Assembly: GCA_052118065.1 (NCBI GenBank)
Contig: JBQKHY010000006.1
Coordinates: 46,163-110,162 of the forward strand
Source of the DNA: Ruminococcoides sp052118065
Lineage (GTDB): Bacteria > Bacillota > Clostridia > Oscillospirales > Acutalibacteraceae
Length of the DNA stretch: 64,000 bases
Direction: 5' to 3'
Shown piece by piece: positions 44,234-52,861 of this stretch; position 1 is the stretch's first letter; each line of letters opens with the position of its first letter. A program made the position numbers and the translations under genes. A model generated the notes under the pieces. The model saw only the letters and a program-made list of their open reading frames with translations, ran no database searches and was not told the DNA's origin.

Positions 44234-45589
44234 ATGGCTATTGCCAAAAGAAAAACAAATTTAATGACACAAGGTAATATAGTTAAGCAAATATTATTCT
44301 TTTCAATACCACTTATTTTAGGTAATTTACTTCAACAACTTTACAGTACAGTTGATTCAATTATAGTAGGTAACTTTGTAGGCAGCAATGCCTTAGCAGC
44401 AGTAGGCTCCAGTACATCACTGATTTATTTGTTAATAGCTTTCAGCCAAGGTGCAGCAACAGGTGCCGGTGTTGTAGTATCTCAGTATTTAGGTGCTGAG
44501 GATAGAAAGAGAACTCATGATGCAGTTCATACAGCAGTAGCAATTTCAATAATTTTAGGTTTAGTCCTAACATTAGGTGGTGTACTTCTTAGTAGGCAAA
44601 TACTTATTTGGATGAATACTCCTAATGAAGTTTTAGGTGACTCAGTTACATATTTAAGGATATATTCAGGTGGTTTATTATTTAATGTTGTATATAATAT
44701 GGCTTCAGGTATTCTTAATGCAGCCGGTAACTCAAAACGGTCACTTTATTATTTAGGCTATGCCTCAGTTACAAATATTATCCTTGATATTGTGTTTATC
44801 AATATTCTTGGAATGGGTGTTGAGGGTGCAGCTATTGCAACAGATATTAGCCAAGTGGTTTCTTGTGTACTTGCAATCGGTTACTTGGTAAAAGTAAATG
44901 AACCTTATAAAATTAAGTTAAAAGATATAAAGTTAAATAAATCTACTGCCGGTAGAATAATCAAAATCGGTTTACCTACCGGTATTCAAAATATGACAAT
45001 TTCACTTTCTAATGTATTAGTACAGTCAAGTGTAAATCAGTTTGGTGCATCAGCTATGGCAGGTTTTGGTGCATATATGAAGATAGATGGTTTCAATATT
45101 CTACCGGTACTAAGTTTCAGTATGGCTATCACCACATTTGTAGGTCAAAACTATGGTGCAAATAAAATTGACAGAGTAAAAAAGGGTATGTGGATTACTC
45201 TAGCAATGGGTGCAATTTATACTATAATAACAGGTATTTTACTTCTAACTTTCTCAACACCATTAATGAGACTTTTCACAAATGACCCTAATGTAATAGA
45301 ATATGGCAAACTGGCTATGGATTACTTCTGTCCATTCTATATTTTAATCAGTTGCTTACAATGCTTAGCCGGTACAGTTAGAGGCACAGGCAAGAGTATT
45401 CCACCAATGGCTGTACTACTAACTTCAATGTGCTTATTTAGAATAGTATGGCTACAAGTGGCATTACCTTTCTTTAGTACAATAGATGGTATTTATGTGC
45501 TATATCCGGTATCTTGGATGGTAGGTCTAGTATTAATGGTCATCTATGTGTGGAAAGGTAAATGGCTAGTCCCTCATAAAGTACAGTAA
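44234..45589 (+). CDS. MATE-family efflux transporter
   Basis: The 451-residue membrane protein has twelve predicted helices in two related halves. The N-terminal half starts MTQGNIVKQILFFSIPLILGNLLQQLYSTVDSIIVG, with the conserved VDS.IVG segment. The family exports cationic drugs or metabolites using an Na+ or H+ gradient. Substrate unknown. The ATG at 44234 follows a GGGAAGATG stretch. It is monocistronic, between the sigK terminator and a strong bidirectional terminator. Confidence 0.93.
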   Translation: MAIAKRKTNLMTQGNIVKQILFFSIPLILGNLLQQLYSTVDSIIVGNFVGSNALAAVGSSTSLIYLLIAFSQGAATGAGVVVSQYLGAEDRKRTHDAVHTAVAISIILGLVLTLGGVLLSRQILIWMNTPNEVLGDSVTYLRIYSGGLLFNVVYNMASGILNAAGNSKRSLYYLGYASVTNIILDIVFINILGMGVEGAAIATDISQVVSCVLAIGYLVKVNEPYKIKLKDIKLNKSTAGRIIKIGLPTGIQNMTISLSNVLVQSSVNQFGASAMAGFGAYMKIDGFNILPVLSFSMAITTFVGQNYGANKIDRVKKGMWITLAMGAIYTIITGILLLTFSTPLMRLFTNDPNVIEYGKLAMDYFCPFYILISCLQCLAGTVRGTGKSIPPMAVLLTSMCLFRIVWLQVALPFFSTIDGIYVLYPVSWMVGLVLMVIYVWKGKWLVPHKVQ

Positions 45590-45612
45590 ACTAAATATTA
45601 GTAATTCTTAAC

Positions 45613-45650
45613 AAAAACCTTGCAAGCATTATTTTACTTGCAAGGTTTTT
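45613..45650. terminator. Bidirectional terminator between MATE and fic
   Basis: A perfect 14-bp stem AAAAACCTTGCAAG (45613-45626) pairs with 45637-45650, with A and T runs on the two sides. Confidence 0.95.
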
Positions 45651-45654
45651 ATGA

Positions 45655-46242
45655 TTATATTATATTTTCTTTAAATAGATTTACGAGATTATCTGTAATT
45701 CCTTGAGCTGATTGTATTGTTGCAAACATAAGGTAATCTGTATCAATATCTGAAAAATCTATATCATATCCATTAAATCTAATTAGTTGTGAAATAAAAA
45801 TTCTTTCTGTTCTGCCATTACCTTCTCTAAAAGGATGTAGAATATTTAATGTACAGTATAAATCTACTATATTTTCAACAAAAGAGTCAAAATCTGTATT
45901 CCTATAATAATTGTTTTCTTTTAGTCTTTGAAAACATTCTGTACAGAGATATTCTAATTCGTCAGCATTTGCAAAATTAGTTCCTTTTTTAGAAATGTTA
46001 ATTTTCCTCAGTTCACCGGCCCAACTATATAAATCTTCAAATAAAAATTTATGAATAGACTTGTAATGTTCTAAGTCAAAATTACCTTTAAGAGGAATTT
46101 CCTCTAATTTACTTGTTTTTGCAAAAGTAATATCTGCTTCAATTTCTGAAAGTTGCTTTTCGTTTTTAATTCCGAATTTATTAACTAAACAAGTAGTTCC
46201 TTCATAGCAATCATCAGTTATAGAATTAATACTATATGACAT
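45655..46242 (-). CDS. Fic-domain toxin (AMP-transferase type)
   Basis: The 195-residue protein carries the full Fic motif HPFREGNGRTER at 136-147 with catalytic H136. The upstream flap segment includes the ELRKINISKKGTNFAN stretch. Fic enzymes move AMP from ATP onto target proteins. It has no inhibitory helix of its own; that is supplied by the small gene just upstream, whose stop overlaps this start by one base (TAATG). Together they form a class I Fic toxin-antitoxin pair. The targets are unknown; topoisomerases are the usual ones for VbhT-type Fic toxins. Confidence 0.92.
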   Translation of the reverse strand: MSYSINSITDDCYEGTTCLVNKFGIKNEKQLSEIEADITFAKTSKLEEIPLKGNFDLEHYKSIHKFLFEDLYSWAGELRKINISKKGTNFANADELEYLCTECFQRLKENNYYRNTDFDSFVENIVDLYCTLNILHPFREGNGRTERIFISQLIRFNGYDIDFSDIDTDYLMFATIQSAQGITDNLVNLFKENII

Positions 46243-46415
46243 TATGCTGTTACTCCTGCTTTTAATTTTACAAACTCTATATATTCGTCCATTGTGATTT
46301 CATTTAAAAGAAGCTTTTTACACCATTCTTTGCTTTGTTCATCAATTTGGTAACCTTCCATTTCAACTGATGCAACTGCATTTTCTATTGCCTTATCGTA
46401 AGATTTATTTTTCAT
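46242..46415 (-). CDS. VbhA-like antitoxin of the Fic toxin
   Basis: This 57-residue protein contains the Fic inhibitory motif (S/T)xxxE(G/N) as SVEMEG at residues 16-21. In VbhA-type antitoxins this glutamate blocks ATP binding in the Fic active site. The start at 46415 (MKNKSYDKA) is set by GAGGTGG 7 nt upstream; an in-frame ATG further up has no binding site. The one-base stop/start overlap with fic couples their translation. Confidence 0.88.
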   Translation of the reverse strand: MKNKSYDKAIENAVASVEMEGYQIDEQSKEWCKKLLLNEITMDEYIEFVKLKAGVTA

Positions 46416-46493
46416 GGTTTCCACCTCACTATTACATACTAGCATTATACCATTAACATTAGAATTATTCAATAAAACAAAATAAGTTACTGA

Positions 46494-46522
46494 TTGAAAT
46501 ATTATTTTTATAGTGATAAAAT
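46494..46522 (+). promoter_or_regulatory. Promoter of the PucR-family regulator
   Basis: TTGAAA (46494-46499), 17 bp, TAAAAT (46517-46522). The leader to the ATG at 46663 is about 135 nt and holds no clear fold. Confidence 0.6.
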
Positions 46523-46662
46523 ATGTAATATATATTTATTTTATATTTTAGAGATGCTTATTCGCTTAGATAAAGGGAAATTTATTACCAAGTTACAGAG
46601 AGCATATAAGTATCTATACTTTTGCTAGTTATACATCCCGAATCATCAAGGTAGGTGACAAT

Positions 46663-47856
46663 ATGAATTGCGAAGATATGACAAGAATCCCACAACTAAA
46701 TAATGTTCTGAATATGAAGGCAGGAGTCACAGGCATAAAGAACACAATAAGGTGGATGTATTTTGCTGATTGTCTGCAGTGCGTTAAAAATGAATATCAT
46801 GTTGAGGATTATATTCATGGTGGGGAGTTTGTGGTGCTGACAAATCCTGATGTAACAGAGGATAAGAATAAGCTGATGGCACTGATTACAAGTATGGTTG
46901 ACTATGGGATTTCTGCCCTAGGAATCAATGAGGGACAGATTTTGCCGGAGCTTATTGAGTATTGTAATAAAGAGGGACTTCCACTTTTTGAACTGCCGGA
47001 GAAATTTCCACTTGTTGATTTATCACAAATTTTGTGTAAAAGACTTGTACTTGAGGAAAACAACAGAAACCTTGAGGAACAGGTATTTGTGTCAATTCTT
47101 GATGCAGAGCATCTTAACCGTGACAGTGTCCTTGAACAGGCACAGTTTCTGGAAATTGATCTAACGGGAAGTTTTTGTGTTGTTGAATTTGTATTTGGGA
47201 AGAATCATAGGGGTAGCAAAGATTTATTATCAACCGGTCAGGAGATAAGAAACATTATCAATATGGAGTTCTCATTTTATTCAGGAAGTGTCCTTGTAAT
47301 GCCTCAAACCGGTAGTGTTTTGGCACTTGTTTCTACAGACAGAATAAGTGATGATGATATAAAGTCAGTGTTAAATCATATCATTGAAAATGCCGATAAG
47401 AAACACAATATTAATCTTAAAGCCGGAATCGGAAGCAGTGTGGAATATCTTGAAGATGTTAAGACTAGCCGAAGAGAGGCTGCAGAGGCAGTTAAGGTGG
47501 CTTCACTTTCTGATACAGAGGAGAGACTTTTCTTTTATAAAGAACAGGGAATATATACATTTATATCAAAGGTTACAGACAGTAGATTCCTTGATGATTA
47601 TGTTGCCAAGAATATCGGTAAGCTGTTAGATGCTGATGAGATTAATAACGGAAGTCTGTGTGAGACACTTGAGAGTTTTCTTAACCACAACTGCAATGTA
47701 AAAGAAACTGCACAGAGCCTGTTTATTCACAGAAACACCCTTAATTACAGGCTTAACAAGATAAAAGAATTGCTTGGTTCTGATTTTGAAAATTTGGATA
47801 AATGCCTTGAATTAAAACTTGCATTTATGATAAGAAGCTATCGTGGCAGAAAATAA
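46663..47856 (+). CDS. PucR-family transcriptional regulator
   Basis: The 397-residue protein has an N-terminal PucR sensory domain (LNNVLNMKAGVTGIKNTIRWMYF, then GEFVVLT and GISALGINEG), a GGDEF-like middle (LVMPQTGSVLALVS, LKAGIGSS), and the C-terminal PucR helix-turn-helix (NCNVKETAQSLFIHRNTLNYRLNKIKELLG). Such proteins switch on catabolic genes for purines, amino acids or GABA. It lies directly upstream of the GABA genes on the same strand and is the obvious candidate activator. Codon choice (many GAG, CTT and GGA codons) is like the next three genes and unlike the rest of the window, consistent with shared acquisition. Confidence 0.9.
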   Translation: MNCEDMTRIPQLNNVLNMKAGVTGIKNTIRWMYFADCLQCVKNEYHVEDYIHGGEFVVLTNPDVTEDKNKLMALITSMVDYGISALGINEGQILPELIEYCNKEGLPLFELPEKFPLVDLSQILCKRLVLEENNRNLEEQVFVSILDAEHLNRDSVLEQAQFLEIDLTGSFCVVEFVFGKNHRGSKDLLSTGQEIRNIINMEFSFYSGSVLVMPQTGSVLALVSTDRISDDDIKSVLNHIIENADKKHNINLKAGIGSSVEYLEDVKTSRREAAEAVKVASLSDTEERLFFYKEQGIYTFISKVTDSRFLDDYVAKNIGKLLDADEINNGSLCETLESFLNHNCNVKETAQSLFIHRNTLNYRLNKIKELLGSDFENLDKCLELKLAFMIRSYRGRK

Positions 47857-47882
47857 ATACACATTTAGTAAAAATTATCTAT

Positions 47883-47950
47883 TTGTGCACGGTGCACAAT
47901 TAATATAGTTAATCAGAACCATTGATAAAGGAAGAAAATAATAGTATAAT
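47883..47950 (+). promoter_or_regulatory. Palindromic operator and promoter of the GABA operon
   Basis: A perfect palindrome TTGTGCAC-G-GTGCACAA lies at 47883-47899. A near-consensus promoter follows: TTGATA (47922-47927), 17 bp, TATAAT (47945-47950). With a start near 47957 the palindrome is centred near -66, a typical activator site. Confidence 0.78.
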
Positions 47951-47984
47951 TCAAAGCATAAACAAAATAAAGTTTTTGAAAGAC

Positions 47985-48023
47985 AAAGGCGTCGAGAATG
48001 AATAATTCTCGGTGCCTTTTTTT
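47985..48023 (+). terminator. Terminator in the leader of the GABA operon
   Basis: A 15-bp stem (47985-47999 with 48005-48019; two G-U pairs) is followed by a T run. It lies downstream of the strong promoter at 47922-47950 and upstream of the first gene, so it either attenuates the operon or ends readthrough from the regulator gene. Confidence 0.88.
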
Positions 48024-48071
48024 GCATTAGTAGCAAGTCTTAAAAGCTTTATAAATTAGGAGGATTTTATT

Positions 48072-49445
48072 ATGACAACTACAGAATTATCAAAAGCACT
48101 TCCAGAAATTATTACAGAGCAGGTTCCCGGACCTAAGTCAAAGGCACTTCTAGACAGAAGAGATGCAGCAATTCCAAAGGCACTCTGTGGAAAGGCTTAT
48201 CCAATATGTATCAAACAGGGCAGTGGAGCAATGTTTGAAGACCTTGATGGTAATAAGTTCCTTGATTGGGTCGGTGGTGTAGGTGTTCTTAATATCGGAT
48301 ATTCTCACCCGGAAGTAATTAAAGCAGTTAAGGCGCAGACAGAGAAATATTTCCACACAATTTTCAATGTATATGTTCATGACGGATATGTTAGCCTTGC
48401 TGAAAGACTTAACGAAATGATGCCATGTAAGGGCGATGTAAAGAAAACATATTTTGCAAACTCAGGTGCTGAGTGTGACGAAAATGCAATTAAGATCGCT
48501 AAAGCATTTACTAAGAGAAGTGGTGTTATCTGCTTTACAGGTGCTTTCCATGGTAGAACCAATCTTACAATGGCACTTACAGCTAAGAAAGTATATGCAG
48601 TTGGTATGGGACCTTTCCCAACAGGTATCTTTAGAGCACCTTATCCATACCTATACAGAGCACCAAAGGGATATACAGAAGAAGAGGCAGTACAGTATTA
48701 TATAGATGAACTTAACAGAATCTTTGATGAAGGTGCACCTGCAAGTGAAATTGCTTGTATGATTGTTGAACCATTCCAAGGTGAAGGTGGATTTATCCCA
48801 GCACCAATCGAGTGGGTTAAGGCAGTAAGAAAGATTTGTGATGACAATGGAATCTTAATGATTGCAGATGAGGTTCAGTGTGGTAACTGTAGAACAGGTA
48901 AGTATTATGCATCTGAGTATTGGGCTGAAGCCGGTGCAGCACCTGATATTATCACAACTGCAAAGTCACTTGGTGCCGGACTTCCAATCTCAGCAATTAC
49001 TGCAAGAGCAGAGATTATGGATTCAGCACCGGCAGGTACTATCGGTGGTACATTCTGTGGTAACCCTGTTGCAGCGGCTGCAGCACTTGCAGTAATGGAT
49101 GTTATGAAGCGTGACGATTATGCAGCTAAGGCAAGACACATTGGTGAAACAGTTATGAAGCGTTACAAGGAACTTCAAGAAAAATACGATGTTATCGGTG
49201 ATGTAAGAGGACTTGGTGCAATGGTTGGTATTGAGTTTGTTAAGGACAGAGAGACTAAAGAACCGGCAACTAAGCTTGTTGCAGACCTTATCCAAAATGC
49301 TATTCAAAAGGGACTTCTTCTTGAAAGCTGTGGTACAGCAAGCAACACAGTAAGATTCTTAGCTCCTCTTACAATGACAGATGAACAGATGGAAAAAGGT
49401 CTAGAGATCTTCGAGGAGGCTTTGAAAGAAGCGTTAGAAGCATAG
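48072..49445 (+). CDS. gabT: 4-aminobutyrate aminotransferase
   Basis: The 457-residue class III PLP aminotransferase is expected to convert GABA and 2-oxoglutarate (or pyruvate) to succinate semialdehyde and an amino acid. Visible residues: NSGAECDENAIK (phosphate-binding), FTGAFHGRT, D266 in IADEVQ, and the PLP lysine K298 in TTAKSLGAG. The run of similarity to known GabT (RRDAAIP, HGRT, MGPFP, GDVRGLGAMVGIEF) is long. AGGAGG precedes the ATG. Downstream are a transporter and 4-hydroxybutyrate dehydrogenase, which support GABA as substrate; other omega-amino acids remain possible. Confidence 0.88.
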   Translation: MTTTELSKALPEIITEQVPGPKSKALLDRRDAAIPKALCGKAYPICIKQGSGAMFEDLDGNKFLDWVGGVGVLNIGYSHPEVIKAVKAQTEKYFHTIFNVYVHDGYVSLAERLNEMMPCKGDVKKTYFANSGAECDENAIKIAKAFTKRSGVICFTGAFHGRTNLTMALTAKKVYAVGMGPFPTGIFRAPYPYLYRAPKGYTEEEAVQYYIDELNRIFDEGAPASEIACMIVEPFQGEGGFIPAPIEWVKAVRKICDDNGILMIADEVQCGNCRTGKYYASEYWAEAGAAPDIITTAKSLGAGLPISAITARAEIMDSAPAGTIGGTFCGNPVAAAAALAVMDVMKRDDYAAKARHIGETVMKRYKELQEKYDVIGDVRGLGAMVGIEFVKDRETKEPATKLVADLIQNAIQKGLLLESCGTASNTVRFLAPLTMTDEQMEKGLEIFEEALKEALEA

Positions 49446-49489
49446 TGCAAATGTGGTTTAACCACAACTAAATTGTGGGAGGAATTATT

Positions 49490-51592
49490 ATGGAACAGAA
49501 ATCTAAATTTGACAAAGTAATGGGTGCCTGGGACATACTTGTTATTGCATTTGGTGCAATGATAGGTTGGGGCTGGGTAATTAATTCAGGTGACTGGATT
49601 ACAACTGCCGGATTTATGGGTTCAATGATAGCAATGCTAATCGGTGGTCTTATGGTATTCTTAGTAGGACTTACATACGCAGAGCTTACTTCGGCAATGC
49701 CTCAGTGTGGTGGTGAACATGTATTCAGTTACAGAGCTATGGGTCCTACAGGTTCTTTCGTATGTACATGGATGATTATATTAGGATATGTGGCTACTGC
49801 AGCATTTGAGGCAACTGCACTTCCAACAGTAATCACTTATCTTTTCCCTGATTTTAATCAGGTTTACCTCTATACAATAGCCGGAAAAGATATTTATTTA
49901 ACAACGGTTCTATTAGGTGTTGGTTTTGCAGTATTAATTACATTTATTAATATCAGAGGTGCTAAGGCAGCAGCTATATTACAGACTGTTCTTACTGCAA
50001 TTATCTCTATAGCAGGTATTCTTCTTGTAGTTGGTTCTGCAGTTAATGGTGATAGCTCTAATATTACAGGACAAATGTGGGAATCAGGCTCAGGTTCTAC
50101 TCTTGGTAGTGTATTTAAAGTAGCTTGTATGACACCATTCCTATTTATAGGCTTTGATGTTATTCCACAGGCAGCAGAGGAAATTAATGTGCCATATAAG
50201 AAGATTGGTAAAATAATGCTTCTGTCTATAGTATTAGCAGTTGCATGGTATCTACTTATCATATTTGCAGTTTGCTACATAATGCCACAGAGTGCAATCG
50301 CACAGGAAATGTCATCACAAAACGGACTTGTATCAGCAAAGGCTATTGAAATTGCCTTCAGATCACCACTTATGGGCAAGGTTCTTATTATCGGTGGCTT
50401 ATGTGGTATTATCACATCATGGAATTCATTCCTTATGGGTGGTAGCCGTGCACTTTACTCAATGGGTGAGTCCCTTATGATTCCTAAAAAGTTTGGTGAA
50501 TTAGGAAAGCATAAGACTCCAACTGCTGCTATCATTCTTTGTGGTATTGCTTGTGTTGCAGCTCCTTTCTTTGGAAGAGGCGTACTTGTATGGTTAGTTG
50601 ATGCAGCTTCATTTGGTTGTGTTATTGCTTATATGTTTGTTTCAATTTCATTTTGTATTCTTCGTAAGAAGAAGCCTGAAATGGCAAGACCTTATAAGGT
50701 TAAGGCAGGTAAATTTGTTGGATTTATGGCTGTGCTTATGGCCGGTTTTATGGTATTGCTTTACATTGTTCCGGCATCATTCTCAGCAGCACTTGTATGG
50801 CAAGAATGGATTGTAGTGGGTATCTGGCTTGCGCTTGGTGTTTTCTTCTATTTCTATTCTAAGAAGAAATATGGCACAGAGTTTGGTCGTGACATTTTCA
50901 TTGTGGAAGACGGTGAAAAGTCAGAAGAACAGGAAGTTACAGTTCTTCCAAATGCAAAGTATCCAAACAGACATTTTGTTATTACTGTTGGTTGTGAATA
51001 CGGAAGTGGTGGACCACAGATTGCCAAGATGGTTGCCGACAAATTAGGAATTGAGTATTATAACAGAGACCTTGTTGATAAGGTTGTTGCACAGATTGGT
51101 GTTGATAAGGGACTTGTAGAAGAGGCAGATACAAAGAAAGGTGTTAGATATGCATTTGATACATCATATGGTGTAAGATATGCAAACCTTTCTAACAGAG
51201 TTATTGATGCCCAGTTCCAGGCAATTAATAATTTTGCCAATAAGTCATCATGTGTTATTGTTGGTCGAAGCAGTGACTACATTTTAAGAAACAGAAACGA
51301 TGTTCTCAATGTATTCATATATGCACCTCAGGAAGATGAAATTGCTGAGGTTATGAAGGAAAAAGGTCTTAAGAATATGCACAAGGCTAAAGAAGAATGG
51401 GAGTCTGTTGATAAAGCACAACATGCAAGACATGAGTACATTACAGGTAAGAAGCGTGGCGACAGACATACAAGAGGTATGCTTATCGACAGTAGTATCT
51501 TAGGCTGGGATGAAACAGCTGATGTGATTATTGATATGATTGACCGTAAGTTTCAGCAAGAAGATGCAATGCAGTTAAAGAAGGAGGCTTAA
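49490..51592 (+). CDS. APC-family amino acid permease fused to a cytidylate-kinase-like domain
   Basis: The 700-residue protein has two parts. Residues ~10-465 form an amino acid-polyamine-organocation permease with about twelve helices (AFGAMIGWGWVINSGDW at the start, a typical helix 1). Residues ~495-695 match the cytidylate kinase-like family (Cytidylate_kin2): ITVGCEYGSGGPQIAK with a P-loop-like GSGG, KLGIEYYNRDLVDKV, and VIVGRSSDYIL. A charged linker (~465-494) joins them. GGGAGGA (49477-49483) sets the start at 49490. A small palindrome (49452-49466) lies between this gene and gabT. It probably imports GABA or exchanges it; the kinase-like part may gate transport or sense nucleotides, which is inference. 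Confidence 0.87.
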   Translation: MEQKSKFDKVMGAWDILVIAFGAMIGWGWVINSGDWITTAGFMGSMIAMLIGGLMVFLVGLTYAELTSAMPQCGGEHVFSYRAMGPTGSFVCTWMIILGYVATAAFEATALPTVITYLFPDFNQVYLYTIAGKDIYLTTVLLGVGFAVLITFINIRGAKAAAILQTVLTAIISIAGILLVVGSAVNGDSSNITGQMWESGSGSTLGSVFKVACMTPFLFIGFDVIPQAAEEINVPYKKIGKIMLLSIVLAVAWYLLIIFAVCYIMPQSAIAQEMSSQNGLVSAKAIEIAFRSPLMGKVLIIGGLCGIITSWNSFLMGGSRALYSMGESLMIPKKFGELGKHKTPTAAIILCGIACVAAPFFGRGVLVWLVDAASFGCVIAYMFVSISFCILRKKKPEMARPYKVKAGKFVGFMAVLMAGFMVLLYIVPASFSAALVWQEWIVVGIWLALGVFFYFYSKKKYGTEFGRDIFIVEDGEKSEEQEVTVLPNAKYPNRHFVITVGCEYGSGGPQIAKMVADKLGIEYYNRDLVDKVVAQIGVDKGLVEEADTKKGVRYAFDTSYGVRYANLSNRVIDAQFQAINNFANKSSCVIVGRSSDYILRNRNDVLNVFIYAPQEDEIAEVMKEKGLKNMHKAKEEWESVDKAQHARHEYITGKKRGDRHTRGMLIDSSILGWDETADVIIDMIDRKFQQEDAMQLKKEA

Positions 51593-51596
51593 TCAT

Positions 51597-52718
51597 ATGA
51601 AGGGCTTTTCTATAAAGACAGAAATACAGGAATATGATACATTTGAACAGTTTGCAGATGATGCTGAAATCGGTGAGAATGACCTTGTGTTATGTGGAGA
51701 ACATACCTTTAACAAATATATTGCTCCACTTAACACAGGTGTCCAGACACTTTTCCGTGAAAAATACGGCAAAGGCGAACCAACTGACGGTATGGTTGAT
51801 GAAATTCTTAATGAACTTCGTGATAAGACATATAACCGTATAATTGCAGTTGGTGGTGGTACAGTTATTGATATTGCAAAGGTTGTTGCCGTTGCAGAAA
51901 ATGACGACACTGTTGATGATCTTTATGATAAGGTAGGAAGTCTTAGCAAGGTTCACCCTCTTATTATTGTTCCCACAACATGCGGAACAGGAAGTGAAGT
52001 CACTAATATTTCAGTAATCAATCGTGTCAGTAAAGGTGTAAAAATGGGTCTGGCAGATCCGGCAATGCTTGCCGATAGTTCAGTTATGATAACTAATATG
52101 CTTGACTCACTTCCATATAAGATATTTGCAACTTCTTCTATAGATGCAATGGTTCACAGTGTTGAATCATTCCTAAGTCCTAATGGTTGCAGCATTTCAA
52201 GAATTTTTTCAACAGAAGCACTTAAGACTATTTTAAAATGTTGGAAAAAATCAGTAGAAACCGAAGGTGAAGATGCATGGAAAACTTATGCAGCAGATTT
52301 CTTAAAAGCATCTAACTGGGCCGGACTTGGATTTGGCTATGCAGGTTGTGCAGCAGTCCATGCTTGTGCTTACCCATTAGGCTCTGTATATCATATACCT
52401 CATGGACAGTCAAACCAGCTTATGTTTAAGGATGTTATGAAGATGTATAAAAAGATTAAGCCAACAGGTAGAATCAATGACCTTGAGGCTGTTATCGCAG
52501 AAAGTCTTTCAGTAACACCTGAAAATGCACTTGAAGAACTTTATTCACTTATGGATAAAGTGTTAGAGAGTGCTCCACTTGAAGAATTTGGAGTAAAAAA
52601 ATCCGACCTTCCAATATTCGCAAAGGATGTAATTAAGACTCAGCAAAGACTCCTAAAGAATAATTATGTGCAGCTTAGCGAGGAACAGATTCTTGAAATA
52701 TACGAATCTGCATACTAA
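51597..52718 (+). CDS. 4hbD: 4-hydroxybutyrate dehydrogenase (iron-type alcohol dehydrogenase)
   Basis: The 373-residue family III alcohol dehydrogenase has the NAD-binding AVGGGTVIDIAK and the PTTCGTGSEVTN motif. Metal-site residues sit in DAMVH, HACAYP and PHGQSN. From memory the sequence closely follows the Clostridium kluyveri enzyme that interconverts succinate semialdehyde and 4-hydroxybutyrate (shared stretches such as KYG.GEP, YNRIIAVGGG, QQRLL.NNY). With GabT it would take GABA to 4-hydroxybutyrate. AAGGAGG overlaps the end of the permease gene, and only 4 nt separate the two, so they are one transcript. Confidence 0.87.
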   Translation: MKGFSIKTEIQEYDTFEQFADDAEIGENDLVLCGEHTFNKYIAPLNTGVQTLFREKYGKGEPTDGMVDEILNELRDKTYNRIIAVGGGTVIDIAKVVAVAENDDTVDDLYDKVGSLSKVHPLIIVPTTCGTGSEVTNISVINRVSKGVKMGLADPAMLADSSVMITNMLDSLPYKIFATSSIDAMVHSVESFLSPNGCSISRIFSTEALKTILKCWKKSVETEGEDAWKTYAADFLKASNWAGLGFGYAGCAAVHACAYPLGSVYHIPHGQSNQLMFKDVMKMYKKIKPTGRINDLEAVIAESLSVTPENALEELYSLMDKVLESAPLEEFGVKKSDLPIFAKDVIKTQQRLLKNNYVQLSEEQILEIYESAY

Positions 52719-52764
52719 TAAATTTTAAAATTTGCATTCATAATAAAACTATCCCTAAAAATAA

Positions 52765-52796
52765 GGCGTGTCAGGAAACTGGCACGCCGTATTTTA
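52765..52796 (+). terminator. Terminator of the GABA operon
   Basis: GGCGTGTCAG (52765-52774) pairs with CTGGCACGCC (52779-52788) around GAAA, followed by GTATTTTATG. Confidence 0.85.
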
Positions 52797-52809
52797 TGTA
52801 ATTCCTCTA

Positions 52810-52851
52810 AAAAAGAAACAGACACCAACTTTTTATAGTTGATGTCTGTTT
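52810..52851 (-). terminator. Terminator on the minus strand after the P-type ATPase remnant
   Basis: 52816-52830 pairs with 52837-52851 (core CAGACATCAACT as read on the minus strand, one G-U). On the minus strand it runs into CTTTTTTAG; on the plus strand the same site has a mismatch. Confidence 0.82.
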
Positions 52852-52861
52852 TTATGTATCA

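Noticed and set aside
46554..46628. 24-codon upstream open frame before the PucR gene
   Set aside because: Weak binding site, no regulatory residue pattern and no hairpin nearby; not enough for a leader peptide.
49452..49466. Palindrome between gabT and the permease as a terminator
   Set aside because: Only seven pairs with no T run; more likely an mRNA-stabilising or neutral hairpin.
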